Shown here one piece after another: positions 1-9,482 of a stretch of DNA of 64,000 nucleotides. The position numbers and the translations under genes are program-made. Source of the DNA: Akkermansiaceae bacterium (GTDB lineage Bacteria; Verrucomicrobiota; Verrucomicrobiia; Verrucomicrobiales; Akkermansiaceae); contig JABDRB010000002.1 in assembly GCA_013041925.1 (NCBI GenBank), positions 26,744-90,743 on the forward strand, read 5' to 3'. The first letter of the stretch is position 1; every line of letters begins with the position of its first letter. The notes under the pieces are model-generated. The model worked only from the letters and a program-made list of their open reading frames with translations, did no database searches and was not told the DNA's origin.

Positions 1-2
1 GC

Positions 3-380
3 CTGAAAGCCTGGGGGCACCTCGTTGATCTCCTCGAATCACGCCCCCTCCCCGATCGTGGATTCCTCCTGCATTCCTACGGAGGATCGGCAGATCTGGT
101 CCCACGCCTCGCCAAGCTCGGTGCCTATTTTTCCTTTTCCGGCTACTTTCTCCATGAGAGAAAAAAGAACGTCCGTGATGCCTTTAAGGTCGTCCCTCGT
201 GATCGCTTACTCCTCGAGACCGATGCTCCCGATATGCTGCCACCGCCATCCGCCATCCATCACCCACTAACTGGTGAAATCAATCACCCAGCCAACCTCC
301 GAAGCATTTTTCAATCGGCATCTTTACGGGTTGAGACCGTTACCATTGATGAGAATTTCCATAGGTTTTTCATCGATTGA
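3..380 (+). CDS. TatD family metal-dependent hydrolase, C-terminal part (5' end outside window)
   Basis: An open frame enters from the left edge and ends with TGA at 378-380, giving about 125 residues. It contains HSYGGS, then a stretch LLLETDAPDM, then NHPANL, which are the order and spacing of the C-terminal half of TatD-type TIM-barrel metal-dependent nucleases; the Asp of ETDAP is the usual metal or catalytic residue. The family acts on DNA or RNA ends in the cytoplasm. The N-terminal metal-binding HxH motif is not visible because the start lies outside the window. Family assignment is fairly secure, exact substrate is not. Confidence 0.75.
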   Translation: MKAWGHLVDLLESRPLPDRGFLLHSYGGSADLVPRLAKLGAYFSFSGYFLHERKKNVRDAFKVVPRDRLLLETDAPDMLPPPSAIHHPLTGEINHPANLRSIFQSASLRVETVTIDENFHRFFID

Positions 381-406
381 TGATATCCCTCGAGGATAAA
401 CACAAG

Positions 407-1309
407 CTACCACCCACGTGGATTCATCTTGGGGTGCTTATAAACGTAACCACTTTCTAACATTTTACCTGGAAGCACCCAGAGACTATCGAGTATGAGT
501 CCGGGTGCGATACGAAGAAAATAGGCCGCTAGCTTAACCATCCAAGCGGCAGCAGGAAGCCCCACGGGCATCCCGACACTTTTTCTAAATCGGCACATAA
601 AATCACGATGAGTCAACGGCTCCGGAGACGTCATGTTCACAGGACCCGTTAGATTTTCATGCTCGATGATCCACGCGATGACACCACACACATCATCGAT
701 ATGAATCCAGCTCACCCTCTGATTGCCGCTGCCTATTTTTCCGCCCATCCCGAGCTTGGCAAGGGTCCGGAATATACGCAGCGGATTGCCCGCCACATCG
801 GCAAGAACCATGCTCGTTCTGAGAGCGACCCTACGCACCTGTTGAGGCACATCGGCATCAAACAATCGTTCCTCCCATGCCTCAACAACATCAGTCATAA
901 ACCCCTCTCCCTTTTCGCCCCCTTCATTGTGGCCGTGCTCATGGGAGCTGCTATAAAAATTAGCTCCACTTGCATTGAGCCAGACAGCTGGCGGCCGATC
1001 ACATACCGCAATCGCCTCCCCAATGACGCGGGTGCTTTCGATACGCGATTTCATGATCAACTCACGATTCTCGGGCGTGAATCGACAGTTCACCGACTTC
1101 CCCACCAAATTAACCACCGCATCACACGACTCTAGTTCCTTCGCCCAAGGGCCGATCGATTGACCATCCCAGTGCACATAACGACATCGCGGGTGCACGC
1201 CCTGCTCGCGGCGCGCCAAGCCCACCACCTCCCAGCCGTGGGATGAAAAATATTGAGTAAGGTGACGTGCCAGAAATCCGTTGGCACCGGCAATGAGCAG
1301 AGTTTTCAT
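407..1309 (-). CDS. TIGR01777 family NAD(P)-dependent epimerase (YfcH/SDR39U1-like)
   Basis: 300 residues. The N-terminus MKTLLIAGANGFLARHL carries the glycine-rich dinucleotide-binding turn (GANGFL) of extended SDR proteins. DAVVNLVGKSV, followed by SRIESTRVI, matches the TIGR01777 branch, as does the C-terminal region ending in a short DUF1731-like tail. The family is widespread, cytoplasmic and of uncertain substrate (a predicted sugar-nucleotide-type epimerase). It converges with the TatD-like gene, leaving only 26 bp between the two stops. The ATG start gives the complete Rossmann strand, so the start is well supported. No Shine-Dalgarno is visible. Confidence 0.85.
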   Translation of the reverse strand: MKTLLIAGANGFLARHLTQYFSSHGWEVVGLARREQGVHPRCRYVHWDGQSIGPWAKELESCDAVVNLVGKSVNCRFTPENRELIMKSRIESTRVIGEAIAVCDRPPAVWLNASGANFYSSSHEHGHNEGGEKGEGFMTDVVEAWEERLFDADVPQQVRRVALRTSMVLADVAGNPLRIFRTLAKLGMGGKIGSGNQRVSWIHIDDVCGVIAWIIEHENLTGPVNMTSPEPLTHRDFMCRFRKSVGMPVGLPAAAWMVKLAAYFLRIAPGLILDSLWVLPGKMLESGYVYKHPKMNPRGW

Positions 1310-1676
1310 AAATTAATCAGTTTAACAAGTATCCTCATGGCTAAGATATGCATGGAAGGTTGATCTAGTCAGTAAATTTCTCAAGCAACGGCAATGGATC
1401 GTGTTGCCTTATTAAAGCGGACATCGGCTCAACTTTCGTTTGGATCACATGTCGACAAACTCGCTTGCCCGAGTAATTTTGAGTTCCTTGCTCACAGCAC
1501 TCTGCCCAAAACCTATGGCTTCAGCTATCCGAGATTGAGACCCCCCTCCTGGATTCATTCGGAAAAAAACACTTCATGCGGGTCAATTATCACCAGCTCA
1601 GAAGGTAACTCAAGTAACGCGATATTTTAAATTTCCTCATTTTGGGGTTGGGCATTGATCACCTAGAGATTAAGTA
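1310..1676. other. Intergenic region without a convincing gene
   Basis: This 367 bp stretch separates the minus-strand epimerase from the plus-strand FKBP gene, so both promoters should lie here. A 78-codon plus-strand frame at 1394-1630 has no recognisable domain, and I do not call it. No hairpin with a T tract, repeat or RNA gene was seen. Confidence 0.5.
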
Positions 1677-2057
1677 ATGCGCATGTCCGACGCAATCATC
1701 GCTGAAAAATACCCGAACGCTGAGACCACCGAGTCCGGCCTGAAATACGTAGTCACCGAAGCCGGCACCGGCACGGAGAAGCCCACACAAGGCCAATCCG
1801 TCACCGCCCACTACTCGGGCTACCTCCTGGACGGATCCAAGTTCGACAGTTCGGTCGATCGCAATCAACCCTTCGTTTTCCCCGTAGGCATGAGCATGGT
1901 GATCAAGGGCTGGGACGAAGCCTTCTCCGATATGACCAAAGGGGAAAAACGCACCCTCATCATCCCACCCGAGCTGGGATACGGCGCCAACGGCTACCCG
2001 CCCGTCATTCCACCAAGCGCCACACTCATCTTTGATGTTGAGCTGATCGACTTCTGA
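1677..2057 (+). CDS. FKBP-type peptidyl-prolyl cis-trans isomerase
   Basis: 126 residues, a single FKBP domain with no signal peptide, so probably a cytoplasmic protein-folding helper. The signature runs through VTAHYSGYLLDGSKFDSS, then VIKGWDEAF, then a TKGEKRTLIIPPELGYG stretch, and ends in PPSATLIFDVELIDF. These are the core strands and the active-site tyrosine, phenylalanine and tryptophan of small FKBPs. Two ATGs (1677 and 1683) are possible starts, giving MRMSDAI or MSDAI; neither has a clear ribosome binding site. It lies upstream of nuoD with a 265 bp gap, so co-transcription is uncertain. Confidence 0.92.
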   Translation: MRMSDAIIAEKYPNAETTESGLKYVVTEAGTGTEKPTQGQSVTAHYSGYLLDGSKFDSSVDRNQPFVFPVGMSMVIKGWDEAFSDMTKGEKRTLIIPPELGYGANGYPPVIPPSATLIFDVELIDF

Positions 2058-2322
2058 TCCGGCCACCCCATCATTTCACTCCTGAATCGAACAAAATTTC
2101 ACCTAGCGCTGTCAGGGAGGCAGCGTTCCCCATGGTCGACTCACATACTCCCCCTGCCCGCTGGCGAGCCATCTCATCGGCTCGCGTCCGCAACTGGCTG
2201 AAAAAAAGGGCCTTATCCGCGCTCACCCCCTTGCCGCCCCACATCCATCACGCCTGTGAAAAGTTGCACAAAGTTCTTGCTTCATCGCCGGATTTAGCCC
2301 CTCTTACGCGTGTCTAAATCAC

Positions 2323-3600
2323 ATGAATTCTACGGACTACCAAGCACCCGACACCGCAGCCCGCGCCCATGACGGGCTGAAAAGCGCACAGGCTGGGCAC
2401 GCCCCTGATTATCAGGCTGAAACCGAGGACCTTCTCGGTGAGAAAATGGTGCTTAACATGGGTCCGTCCCACCCCGCCACCCACGGGGTTTTACGCCTTG
2501 TGCTCGAGCTTGATGGTGAAGTGGTTACCAAGTGCGACCCCGACGTCGGCTACCTCCACCGCGGTGATGAAAAAATCGCGGAAAACATGCACTACAACCA
2601 GTTTGTGCCCTACACTGACCGACTGGACTACCTCGCCCCGCTCGCCAACAACGTCGCCTACACCTGTGCGGTGGAAAAACTCATGGGCTGGGAGCTCCCA
2701 CCACGCGGCGAGGCCGTGCGGGTCATCTGCTGTGAACTTGCCCGCATCGCCTCCCACATGCTGGGCGTAGGTGTCTGCGCCATGGACGTCGGAGCCATGA
2801 CCGTTTTTCTTTACACCTTCACCGAGCGGGAAAAAACCTACAACCTGTGTGAACAACTCACCGGTGCCCGCTTCACCACATCCTACACCCGCGTCGGCGG
2901 TCTGGTCCGCGACTTACCAGATGGGTTTATCGGCAACCTCGAAACCTTCCTCGACGAATGCTCAAAAAGCATCGACGAAATCTCCAAACTCCTCGACCGC
3001 AACAAAATCTACCTCACCCGCATGTGTGACGTTGGCACCATTTCTGCCAAAGATGCCATCTCATGGGGGCTCACCGGCCCGAATCTGCGTGGATCAGGCG
3101 TCACCCGCGACCTCCGCAAAGATAACCCCTACCTCGGCTACGAAAACTACGATTTCGATATCCCCATTGGCGAAAATGGCGATTCCTACGACCGCTACCT
3201 CATCCGTATGGAGGAAATGCGACAGTCGATCCGCATCATCCGCCAGGTGCTCGCATCACTCCCCGACGGCCCCGTCAATATCGCCGATTCCAAAAACATG
3301 CTGCCCGCCAAGGACAAAGTGCTCACCAGCATGGAGGAGCTCATCCACCACTTTATCGTTGCCACCCAAGGCATCGAAGCCCCAGCGGGCGAAGTCTACT
3401 TCGGAGCAGAAAACCCCAAAGGCGAACTCGGGTTTTATATCAATTCCAAAGGCGGCGGCGTGCCCCACCGGATGAAAATCCGCTCCCCATCCTTCGTCAA
3501 CCTCTCAATCCTCGCCCACATGATCCCAGGTCACATGATCTCCGATGTCCCCGCCATCCTCGGCTCACTCGATTTCGTCATGGGCGAATGCGACCGATAG
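2323..3600 (+). CDS. nuoD: NADH-quinone oxidoreductase subunit D (49 kDa)
   Basis: 425 residues. The subunit lies in the peripheral arm of complex I and helps form the quinone pocket. The diagnostic GPSHPATHG is at residues 47-55, followed by VGYLHRG, and the protein ends with the usual DFVMGExDR motif (here DFVMGECDR). It is the first nuo gene of the cluster; nuoA, nuoB and nuoC, which normally precede it, are absent from the 2.3 kb upstream. About 40 residues precede the conserved core, somewhat more than in many homologues. A later start is possible in principle, but no better ATG has a ribosome binding site. Confidence 0.97.
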   Translation: MNSTDYQAPDTAARAHDGLKSAQAGHAPDYQAETEDLLGEKMVLNMGPSHPATHGVLRLVLELDGEVVTKCDPDVGYLHRGDEKIAENMHYNQFVPYTDRLDYLAPLANNVAYTCAVEKLMGWELPPRGEAVRVICCELARIASHMLGVGVCAMDVGAMTVFLYTFTEREKTYNLCEQLTGARFTTSYTRVGGLVRDLPDGFIGNLETFLDECSKSIDEISKLLDRNKIYLTRMCDVGTISAKDAISWGLTGPNLRGSGVTRDLRKDNPYLGYENYDFDIPIGENGDSYDRYLIRMEEMRQSIRIIRQVLASLPDGPVNIADSKNMLPAKDKVLTSMEELIHHFIVATQGIEAPAGEVYFGAENPKGELGFYINSKGGGVPHRMKIRSPSFVNLSILAHMIPGHMISDVPAILGSLDFVMGECDR

Positions 3601-3640
3601 TCATCGGCCACCCAACAAGGGACATTGGTTCACTACCTGA

Positions 3641-3682
3641 TACATCCTTCCAAGCCACATTCTGTTAATTCTGTCTCAAAAA
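3641..3682 (+). repeat. nuo leader repeat, copy A (upstream of nuoE)
   Basis: This short leader shares CCAAG, CA, TTAAT, CTGTC and an A6 run, in that order, with the leader of nuoG (copy B, 5809-5851). It shares the CTGTC plus A-run end with the nuoN leader (copy C). The A run abuts the nuoE start codon. Function is unknown: it could be a translation leader, a processing signal or a dispersed intergenic repeat. Confidence 0.4.
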
Positions 3683-4213
3683 ATGGACACACCCACCACC
3701 TTTCCACCCTTTGCCGTGACCGCCGAAATTGAGGCGGAAGCCGACGAGCGTATCAGCCACTACCCGGCGGATAAAAAACGTTCTGCCGTCCTCCCCCTGC
3801 TGCACATTATCCAACACAACTTCGGGTTCATCAGCAAAGACGCAACGGTTTGGGTCGCCGAGAAGTTGGGCCTCGAGCCGATCCAGGTGTATGAAGTGGT
3901 TTCTTTCTACCCCGGTCTGCGCGAACATGCGCCTGGCAAATACCACTTCCGCGTCTGCCGCACCCTATCCTGCGCGATGGCAGGATCAGCCGATCTCATG
4001 GACCGACTCTGCGAACTCACCGGCATCGACCGCTCACACAGTGACTCACACCACAACCCGATCGCCGTTTCCCCTTGCGGCCAGTGGTCGGTCGAATTTG
4101 CCGAATGCCTCGCGTCCTGCGGCACGGGTCCCGTGTGCATGGTCAACGACGACTTCCACGAAGCCGTATCACCTGACAAAGCCGAAGAACTCCTTAACAC
4201 CACCAAGGCGTAG
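3683..4213 (+). CDS. nuoE: NADH-quinone oxidoreductase subunit E (24 kDa, 2Fe-2S)
   Basis: 176 residues, a thioredoxin-fold ferredoxin of the NADH-dehydrogenase module of complex I. The cluster N1a ligands are Cys92 and Cys97 (CRTLSC) and Cys142 and Cys146 (CLASC), with the usual spacing. The N-terminal helical part has PLLHIIQHNFGFI, also typical. It follows nuoD by 82 bp and precedes nuoF by 41 bp. The ATG at 3683 sits directly after an A-rich stretch, without a Shine-Dalgarno. Confidence 0.96.
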   Translation: MDTPTTFPPFAVTAEIEAEADERISHYPADKKRSAVLPLLHIIQHNFGFISKDATVWVAEKLGLEPIQVYEVVSFYPGLREHAPGKYHFRVCRTLSCAMAGSADLMDRLCELTGIDRSHSDSHHNPIAVSPCGQWSVEFAECLASCGTGPVCMVNDDFHEAVSPDKAEELLNTTKA

Positions 4214-4254
4214 TCACTGGACCGAGACAACCTCTAAGCCCCATACGACCTACC

Positions 4255-5649
4255 ATGTCTGACATTCAATATCTCCCTGGCAAGGAACCCCACCCTTGCG
4301 AACACCGCATGATCTTTAAAAATATCGATCGGGCAGGCTGGGATCCCACCATCGATTGTTATCTCAATGACGGCGGCTACGACCAGCTTCAAAAAGCCCT
4401 CACGATGGAACCCCAAGCCATCACCAACGAAGTGAAAGCCTCAGGCCTTCGTGGACGAGGTGGCGCAGGTTTCCCCACAGGTGTCAAATGGGGGTTCATC
4501 CCACCCCATAACACCAAGCCAGTTTACCTCATTTGCAACTGCGACGAATCAGAACCCGGCACCTTTAAAGACCGCTACATCGTCCACCAAGACCCGCACC
4601 AACTCATCGAGGGCATGATCATTTCATGCTTCGCGGTCGGCGCCCACACCGCCTACATCTACATGCGTGAAGAGTTTCCCGAGGCGGCCATCATCATGGA
4701 AAAAGCCATCGAGGAGGCACGCGCAAAAAACTTCCTTGGCAAAGACGTGCTCGGCTCCGGCTTCGACGTTGAAATCTACGTCCACCGAGGTGCCGGTGCC
4801 TACATTTGTGGCGAGGAAACGGGGCTCATCGAGTCGCTCGAAGGCAAACGCCCATACCCACGGATCAAACCTCCGTATTTTCCCGCTGCCCTTGGCCTTT
4901 ACATGGCTCCAACCATCGTCAACAACGTCGAGTCGCTCTGCCACGTCAAACACATCATTGAGATGGGTAGCGAGGCCTACGCCCAACTCGGTGTCGCCCG
5001 CAACACCGGCACCCGTATCCTCTGCGTCTCCGGCGATGTCAAAAATCCCGGCTATTATGAAGTCGAGGTCGGAAAAATCACCATGGGCGAACTGCTCAAC
5101 GACGTCTGCGGTGGTCCGAAGGAGGGTCGCACATTCAAAGCATGCATCCCAGGTGGATCATCCGCAAAAATCCTGCGCTGCGACGAATCCTACACCATCG
5201 CCCAAGGAGACTCAGAACAAACACTCACGTTCTTCGATATCCCGATGGATTTTGACACCATCGCCGCCTGCGGATCCATGGCCGGATCCGGCGGCGTAAT
5301 CGTCATGGACGACTCACGTAAAATCTCATGGGTCCTCAACAACCTCAACAGCTTCTACGCCCACGAATCCTGCGGCCAGTGCACCCCGTGCCGAGAGGGG
5401 TCAATGTGGATGAAAAAAATCTCCGACCGCATCGTTGATGGCCACGCCACCCCCGATGACATTCAAACCCTGGAGGACGTCGCCTACCAAATCGACGGGC
5501 GCACCGTCTGTGCCTTCGGCGAAGCCTCCTCCTGGCCAGTCGAAGCCATCATTTCTAAATTCCGCGACGAACTCACTGCCGAAACATCTGAAGACAACGA
5601 CGACCTGTCCGAAGAGGCCAAACAACAACTTCAATTCATCAGCGAGTAG
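4255..5649 (+). CDS. nuoF: NADH-quinone oxidoreductase subunit F (51 kDa, FMN and 4Fe-4S)
   Basis: 464 residues. It binds NADH and FMN and passes electrons to cluster N3. RGRGGAGFPTG (residues 66-76) is the FMN/NADH glycine-rich loop, and CDESEPGTFKDR and GAGAYICGEETGL are also diagnostic. ESCGQCTPCREG supplies Cys373, Cys376 and Cys379, and CAFG supplies Cys419, for the 4Fe-4S cluster. A charged tail of about 20 residues follows the conserved core. It works with NuoE and NuoG and lies between them in the operon. Confidence 0.97.
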   Translation: MSDIQYLPGKEPHPCEHRMIFKNIDRAGWDPTIDCYLNDGGYDQLQKALTMEPQAITNEVKASGLRGRGGAGFPTGVKWGFIPPHNTKPVYLICNCDESEPGTFKDRYIVHQDPHQLIEGMIISCFAVGAHTAYIYMREEFPEAAIIMEKAIEEARAKNFLGKDVLGSGFDVEIYVHRGAGAYICGEETGLIESLEGKRPYPRIKPPYFPAALGLYMAPTIVNNVESLCHVKHIIEMGSEAYAQLGVARNTGTRILCVSGDVKNPGYYEVEVGKITMGELLNDVCGGPKEGRTFKACIPGGSSAKILRCDESYTIAQGDSEQTLTFFDIPMDFDTIAACGSMAGSGGVIVMDDSRKISWVLNNLNSFYAHESCGQCTPCREGSMWMKKISDRIVDGHATPDDIQTLEDVAYQIDGRTVCAFGEASSWPVEAIISKFRDELTAETSEDNDDLSEEAKQQLQFISE

Positions 5650-5808
5650 CCATTTGAGTCCCCTGCAACAACGATTTCCAGCCCGCACCCCTGCAAAACA
5701 GTATCGAAGTAGGCTTACTCCCCCATCTCGTCTCAGCAGCCTTCCGTTCAAAAGAAAACACCAACGCACAGGAAAAACTTCCACATCTCCAATGAGACTC
5801 CGATAAAG

Positions 5809-5851
5809 GATCATCAATCCAAGTCATCCCATTAATCCTGTCAAAAAAATC
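5809..5851 (+). repeat. nuo leader repeat, copy B (upstream of nuoG)
   Basis: It lies at the end of the 210 bp nuoF-nuoG gap. It contains CCAAG, CA, TTAAT, CTGTC and an A7 run in the same order as copy A upstream of nuoE. The start codon of nuoG lies 9 bp beyond it. The rest of the nuoF-nuoG gap holds no gene that I can support. Confidence 0.4.
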
Positions 5852-5859
5852 TTCTCCCA

Positions 5860-7611
5860 ATGTCCGACACCGAAACAACACAACTCCCCAAAGACATCGC
5901 CGCTGAAAAGGGGCTCGTCAACGTCCAGATTGATGGTCACTGGATCCAAGTCCCCCGTGGGACACGGATGATCGAGGCCTGCAAAATCGCGGAAAAGGAG
6001 GTCCCTCATTACTGTTATCACCCCAAGCTTTCCTCCCCAGGAAACTGCCGCATGTGCCTCGTGCAAATGGGCATGCCACCACGCCCAGCACCGGACCAAG
6101 CCCCCGTTTACGATGAGGATGGATATCAGGAAATCGGCTGGATGCCGCGCCCCGTCATTGCTTGCGCCAATACCGTCGGCGAAAACATGGGGATCCGCAC
6201 ACAGGGTGAACTGGTTGAAAAATGCCGCGAAGGCGTCATGGAGTTCCTCCTCATCAATCACCCGCTCGACTGCCCCATCTGCGATCAAGCCGGTGAGTGC
6301 CGACTTCAAGAGTTCTCCGTCGAACACGGCAAAGGCGAATCTCGCTTTAAAGAAGATAAAATCAAAAAACCCAAAAATGTCAAAATCGGCCCACGCATCC
6401 GCCTCGACGACGAACGCTGCATCATGTGTTCACGTTGTATCCGATTCATGGATGAAGTCGCCGACGAACCCGTGCTCGGATTTACCGAGCGTGGCACCCA
6501 CACCACCGTCGGAGTCTTCCCAGGCAGAGAACTCACCAACAACTACGGACTCAACACCGTCGACCTCTGCCCCGTGGGCGCGCTGACCAGCAACGACTTC
6601 CGGTTCCAGATGCGCACATGGTTCCTTAAGGAAACCGACAGCATCGACACCAACTGCGGCACCGGCGCCAACACCACCATTTGGACACGCGGTAACAAGA
6701 TCTTCCGCGTCACCCCACGCCAGAATGATGACGTCAACTCCTGCTGGATGCCTGACTCACACCGACTGAACTACGTCTGCCCGACCGATGACGATCGACT
6801 CACCGCGCCGCTGATTAAAGTCGACGGCGTGCATGAGGAAACCTGCTGGGAAAATGCCATTGAGGCCGCTGCAGATGCGTTGAAACAATTTACCCCTAGC
6901 GAGATTGCCATCATTGCCTCGGGCCGCCAGACTAACGAGGAGCTCTTTATGATGCGCACCCTCGCTGCCGAGCTGGGGATTGAAAGCCTTGCCATCGTCG
7001 CCCGTGAAGAAGCATCCGATGACATGCTGATCTCGGCCGACCGCAACCCGAACACAACCGGCGCCCAACTCACGCTGCAGGACAAAGACGTCGCGGCCAC
7101 CTTGGCCACCTTCCGCGAAGGTGTTTATCAAGGTGAAATCAAAGCCCTTTTTGTGGCATCCGAAAACCTGCTCGAGGAAGCCGGCTTTACGAAAGAGGAT
7201 CTCAACGCGTTGGAATTACTCATTGCTCTACACACATCAGCCAATGCCACCGCCCACGCAAGCGACATCGTCCTCCCCGGTGCCAGCTCCGCTGAAAAGT
7301 TCGGCAGCATGGTCAATGTGGCGGGTCGACTGCAAAAGCTCAACGCAGCCTGCCTCCCACCGGCTGACGCGCGCAGCGATTGGGAAATCATCCGCGACCT
7401 CGTCCTCGCCCTCTCTGGCGACTCTGCCGAGCAAGCACCACAAAGCATTGAGGCACTTTTCCAAATCATCGCCACCAGTATTCCCGAGTTTGAGGGTAAA
7501 TCACTCGCGACACTCAGCAATCTCGGTGAAACCATCACAGACACAGGGGTCACCATCCCCTTGGTCGAACGCGAAAACCAACGCAAGGCGCACGGTGAAA
7601 TCGTCGGCTAA
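5860..7611 (+). CDS. nuoG: NADH-quinone oxidoreductase subunit G (75 kDa), short form
   Basis: 583 residues, clearly shorter than the roughly 900-residue enterobacterial NuoG. The N-terminal 2Fe-2S ferredoxin domain has Cys52, Cys63, Cys66 and probably Cys102. The His/Cys-ligated cluster motif is present as HPLDCPICDQAGEC, and the next ferredoxin-like motif as CIMCSRC. The molybdopterin-oxidoreductase-like part begins near CGTGANTTIWTRGNK and is strongly reduced in its C-terminal region. It wires electrons from NuoF to NuoI in complex I. An insert of about 20 residues (PAPDQ to EIGWM) separates the third and fourth N-terminal cysteines. Confidence 0.95.
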   Translation: MSDTETTQLPKDIAAEKGLVNVQIDGHWIQVPRGTRMIEACKIAEKEVPHYCYHPKLSSPGNCRMCLVQMGMPPRPAPDQAPVYDEDGYQEIGWMPRPVIACANTVGENMGIRTQGELVEKCREGVMEFLLINHPLDCPICDQAGECRLQEFSVEHGKGESRFKEDKIKKPKNVKIGPRIRLDDERCIMCSRCIRFMDEVADEPVLGFTERGTHTTVGVFPGRELTNNYGLNTVDLCPVGALTSNDFRFQMRTWFLKETDSIDTNCGTGANTTIWTRGNKIFRVTPRQNDDVNSCWMPDSHRLNYVCPTDDDRLTAPLIKVDGVHEETCWENAIEAAADALKQFTPSEIAIIASGRQTNEELFMMRTLAAELGIESLAIVAREEASDDMLISADRNPNTTGAQLTLQDKDVAATLATFREGVYQGEIKALFVASENLLEEAGFTKEDLNALELLIALHTSANATAHASDIVLPGASSAEKFGSMVNVAGRLQKLNAACLPPADARSDWEIIRDLVLALSGDSAEQAPQSIEALFQIIATSIPEFEGKSLATLSNLGETITDTGVTIPLVERENQRKAHGEIVG

Positions 7612-7660
7612 TACCGAACTCACCCGTTATTTCTTATCATTCATCAGCTATTAGGATCCC

Positions 7661-8833
7661 ATGGACCACGCCACATTTATTTTCTTCATCAGCACAGCGA
7701 TTAAAATCGCGATCTTCACCTTTGTGTTGATTCTGCCGATCATTGCCTACTCCACGTATGCGGAACGCCGTGTCTCATCGATCATCCAAGATCGAGTGGG
7801 CCCGAACCGCGTGGGGATTCCGCTCACTCTCTTTGGTTGTAAAAAAGACATCCCCTTCTCCGGCCTCCTGCAACCGCTGGCAGATGGTTTAAAAGGATTA
7901 CTCAAAGAGGATCTGGTCCCCGCCCACGTGCGTAAGTTTTTCTTCTGGATTGCTCCAGCCCTCACCGCAGCACCAGCATTTCTCACCCTCTGTGTGATCC
8001 CATTCGGTAGCAGCATCAGCCTTTTTGGCGAAGACATCAAACTCGTCATCGCCGACATTGATGCGGGGCCGCTCTTTGTCTTTGCGATCGCATCACTGAG
8101 TGTCTACGGCATCACCATTGCCGGCTGGGCATCCAATAATAAATACTCCTTCCTCGGCGGCGTCCGCTCATGCGCCCAAATGATTTCCTACGAAATCGCC
8201 CTCGGGCTCTCCATCATCCCAGTGCTGATGGTTTTTGGCCAACTCAACCTCTCCGACATCGTCCAAGCCCAAGCCGATGGTGGCTGGACGTTGCTGCCAC
8301 TCTGGAATGCACATGGATCCGTCCTCGATAGATCCTACTGGGAAAATGCTGGTGAACAATGGCTCCTGCTCATCCCGTTGACCATCTCCTTCGTCATCTT
8401 CACCACCTCGATCTTTGCTGAAACCAACCGGATGCCCTTTGACCTTCCCGAGTGTGAAACAGAACTCGTCGGCGGCTACCACACGGAATACTCGTCGATG
8501 AAATTTGCTCTTTTCTTCCTCGGAGAATACGCCGCCATGATCGTCGGGTCTGCCATCATCGTCACCCTCTTCTTCGGTGGATGGTCCGCTGGCTTTGGGC
8601 TGGATACCGCCATCGCCAACATGGCATGGGGCAGCTTCAAACTGGGAGGTCTCATTCACCTCGGCATCTTCCTCGCCAAGGTCATCGCCTTTGTCATCTT
8701 CTTTATCTGGGTCCGCTGGACCGTCCCCCGTTTCCGCTACGATCAACTCATGAAACTCGGCTGGGTCGTCTTCTTCGAGCTCGCTCTCGTCAATATCTTC
8801 ATCACCGCCGGCATCATCATGATGATGAACTAA
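7661..8833 (+). CDS. nuoH: NADH-quinone oxidoreductase subunit H (membrane)
   Basis: 390 residues, multiple membrane helices. NuoH links the peripheral arm to the membrane arm and forms the entry to the quinone chamber. Diagnostic stretches are YAERRVSSIIQDRVGPNRVG, LQPLADGLKG, AETNRMPFDLPECE followed by ELVGGYHTEYS, and WVRWTVPRFRYDQLMKLGW. Length agrees with the family, with a modest extra loop near WTLLPLWNAHGS. AGGATC lies 3 bp before the ATG, one of very few purine-rich tracts near a start in this cluster. Confidence 0.97.
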   Translation: MDHATFIFFISTAIKIAIFTFVLILPIIAYSTYAERRVSSIIQDRVGPNRVGIPLTLFGCKKDIPFSGLLQPLADGLKGLLKEDLVPAHVRKFFFWIAPALTAAPAFLTLCVIPFGSSISLFGEDIKLVIADIDAGPLFVFAIASLSVYGITIAGWASNNKYSFLGGVRSCAQMISYEIALGLSIIPVLMVFGQLNLSDIVQAQADGGWTLLPLWNAHGSVLDRSYWENAGEQWLLLIPLTISFVIFTTSIFAETNRMPFDLPECETELVGGYHTEYSSMKFALFFLGEYAAMIVGSAIIVTLFFGGWSAGFGLDTAIANMAWGSFKLGGLIHLGIFLAKVIAFVIFFIWVRWTVPRFRYDQLMKLGWVVFFELALVNIFITAGIIMMMN

Positions 8834-8868
8834 TCCGCATCCTGACCACTTCTTACTGACCACCCGAC

Positions 8869-9435
8869 ATGGCCATTATCAAAATTAAACGCCCCAAGCT
8901 CACCCTTGCAGACAAGCTTTATCTTCCTGCCGTGATCAAGGGGTTGTTCATCACCTTTAAGCACGCCATCCGAGCGATACGGGGGAAAACCCACGGTGCA
9001 GAACAATTCAACTCGTCCGGCCTTGGGGTGACTATGCAGTATCCTGAAACCAAATGGGACGATCAACTTCCCGATTACTACCGGGGCGTCCCCGCCCTCG
9101 TCACCGACGAACAGGAGCGCGAGCGCTGCGTCTCCTGCCAGCTCTGCGAATTCATCTGCCCGCCCAAGGCCATCACCATCATCCCCGGCGAAATCGAGTC
9201 CGACGACCCGTGGGCGAAAGTCGAAAAACGCCCGAAAGAGTTTGAGATCGATATGACCCGCTGCATCTACTGCGGTATGTGCGAAGAAGTCTGCCCCGAG
9301 CAAGCCATCTACCTCCGAGACGACTATGCCATGACTGGCCTCAGCCGCGCTGAAATGGTCAACGACAAAAAACGCCTCTACGAAATTGGCGGTGTCCGCA
9401 CGGGCCTCGTTAATAAATGGAATGAGATAAAATAA
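8869..9435 (+). CDS. nuoI: NADH-quinone oxidoreductase subunit I (two 4Fe-4S clusters)
   Basis: 188 residues. An 8Fe ferredoxin-type subunit that delivers electrons to the quinone-facing cluster N2. The first cluster motif is CVSCQLCEFICP (Cys87, 90, 93, 97) and the second CIYCGMCEEVCP (Cys132, 135, 138, 142). The amphipathic N-terminus LPAVIKGLFITFKH is the membrane-associated helix. The gene follows nuoH after 35 bp and precedes nuoJ by 45 bp. Confidence 0.97.
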   Translation: MAIIKIKRPKLTLADKLYLPAVIKGLFITFKHAIRAIRGKTHGAEQFNSSGLGVTMQYPETKWDDQLPDYYRGVPALVTDEQERERCVSCQLCEFICPPKAITIIPGEIESDDPWAKVEKRPKEFEIDMTRCIYCGMCEEVCPEQAIYLRDDYAMTGLSRAEMVNDKKRLYEIGGVRTGLVNKWNEIK

Positions 9436-9444
9436 TCTTTAACC

Positions 9445-9482
9445 ACTCCCTATTTCCAACTTCCTACTCCCCATTTCCTAAT
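9445..9482 (+). repeat. Pyrimidine-rich leader of nuoJ, resembling the murA leader
   Basis: This 38 bp G-free tract ends in TTTCCTAATG, the last three bases being part of the nuoJ start region. A near-copy with the same ACTCCC, ATTTCCTAAT pattern lies at 62256-62290 before murA. It may be a dispersed intergenic repeat or simply a shared low-complexity leader type. Confidence 0.3.

Noticed and set aside
1394..1630. 78-codon plus-strand open frame before the FKBP gene
   Set aside because: No recognisable motif, no ribosome binding site, composition unlike neighbouring genes.
2132..2317. 61-codon open frame just before nuoD, considered as a nuoC remnant
   Set aside because: It shows none of the NuoC motifs, is Arg/Ser/Pro-rich and looks like random coding in a GC-rich gap.
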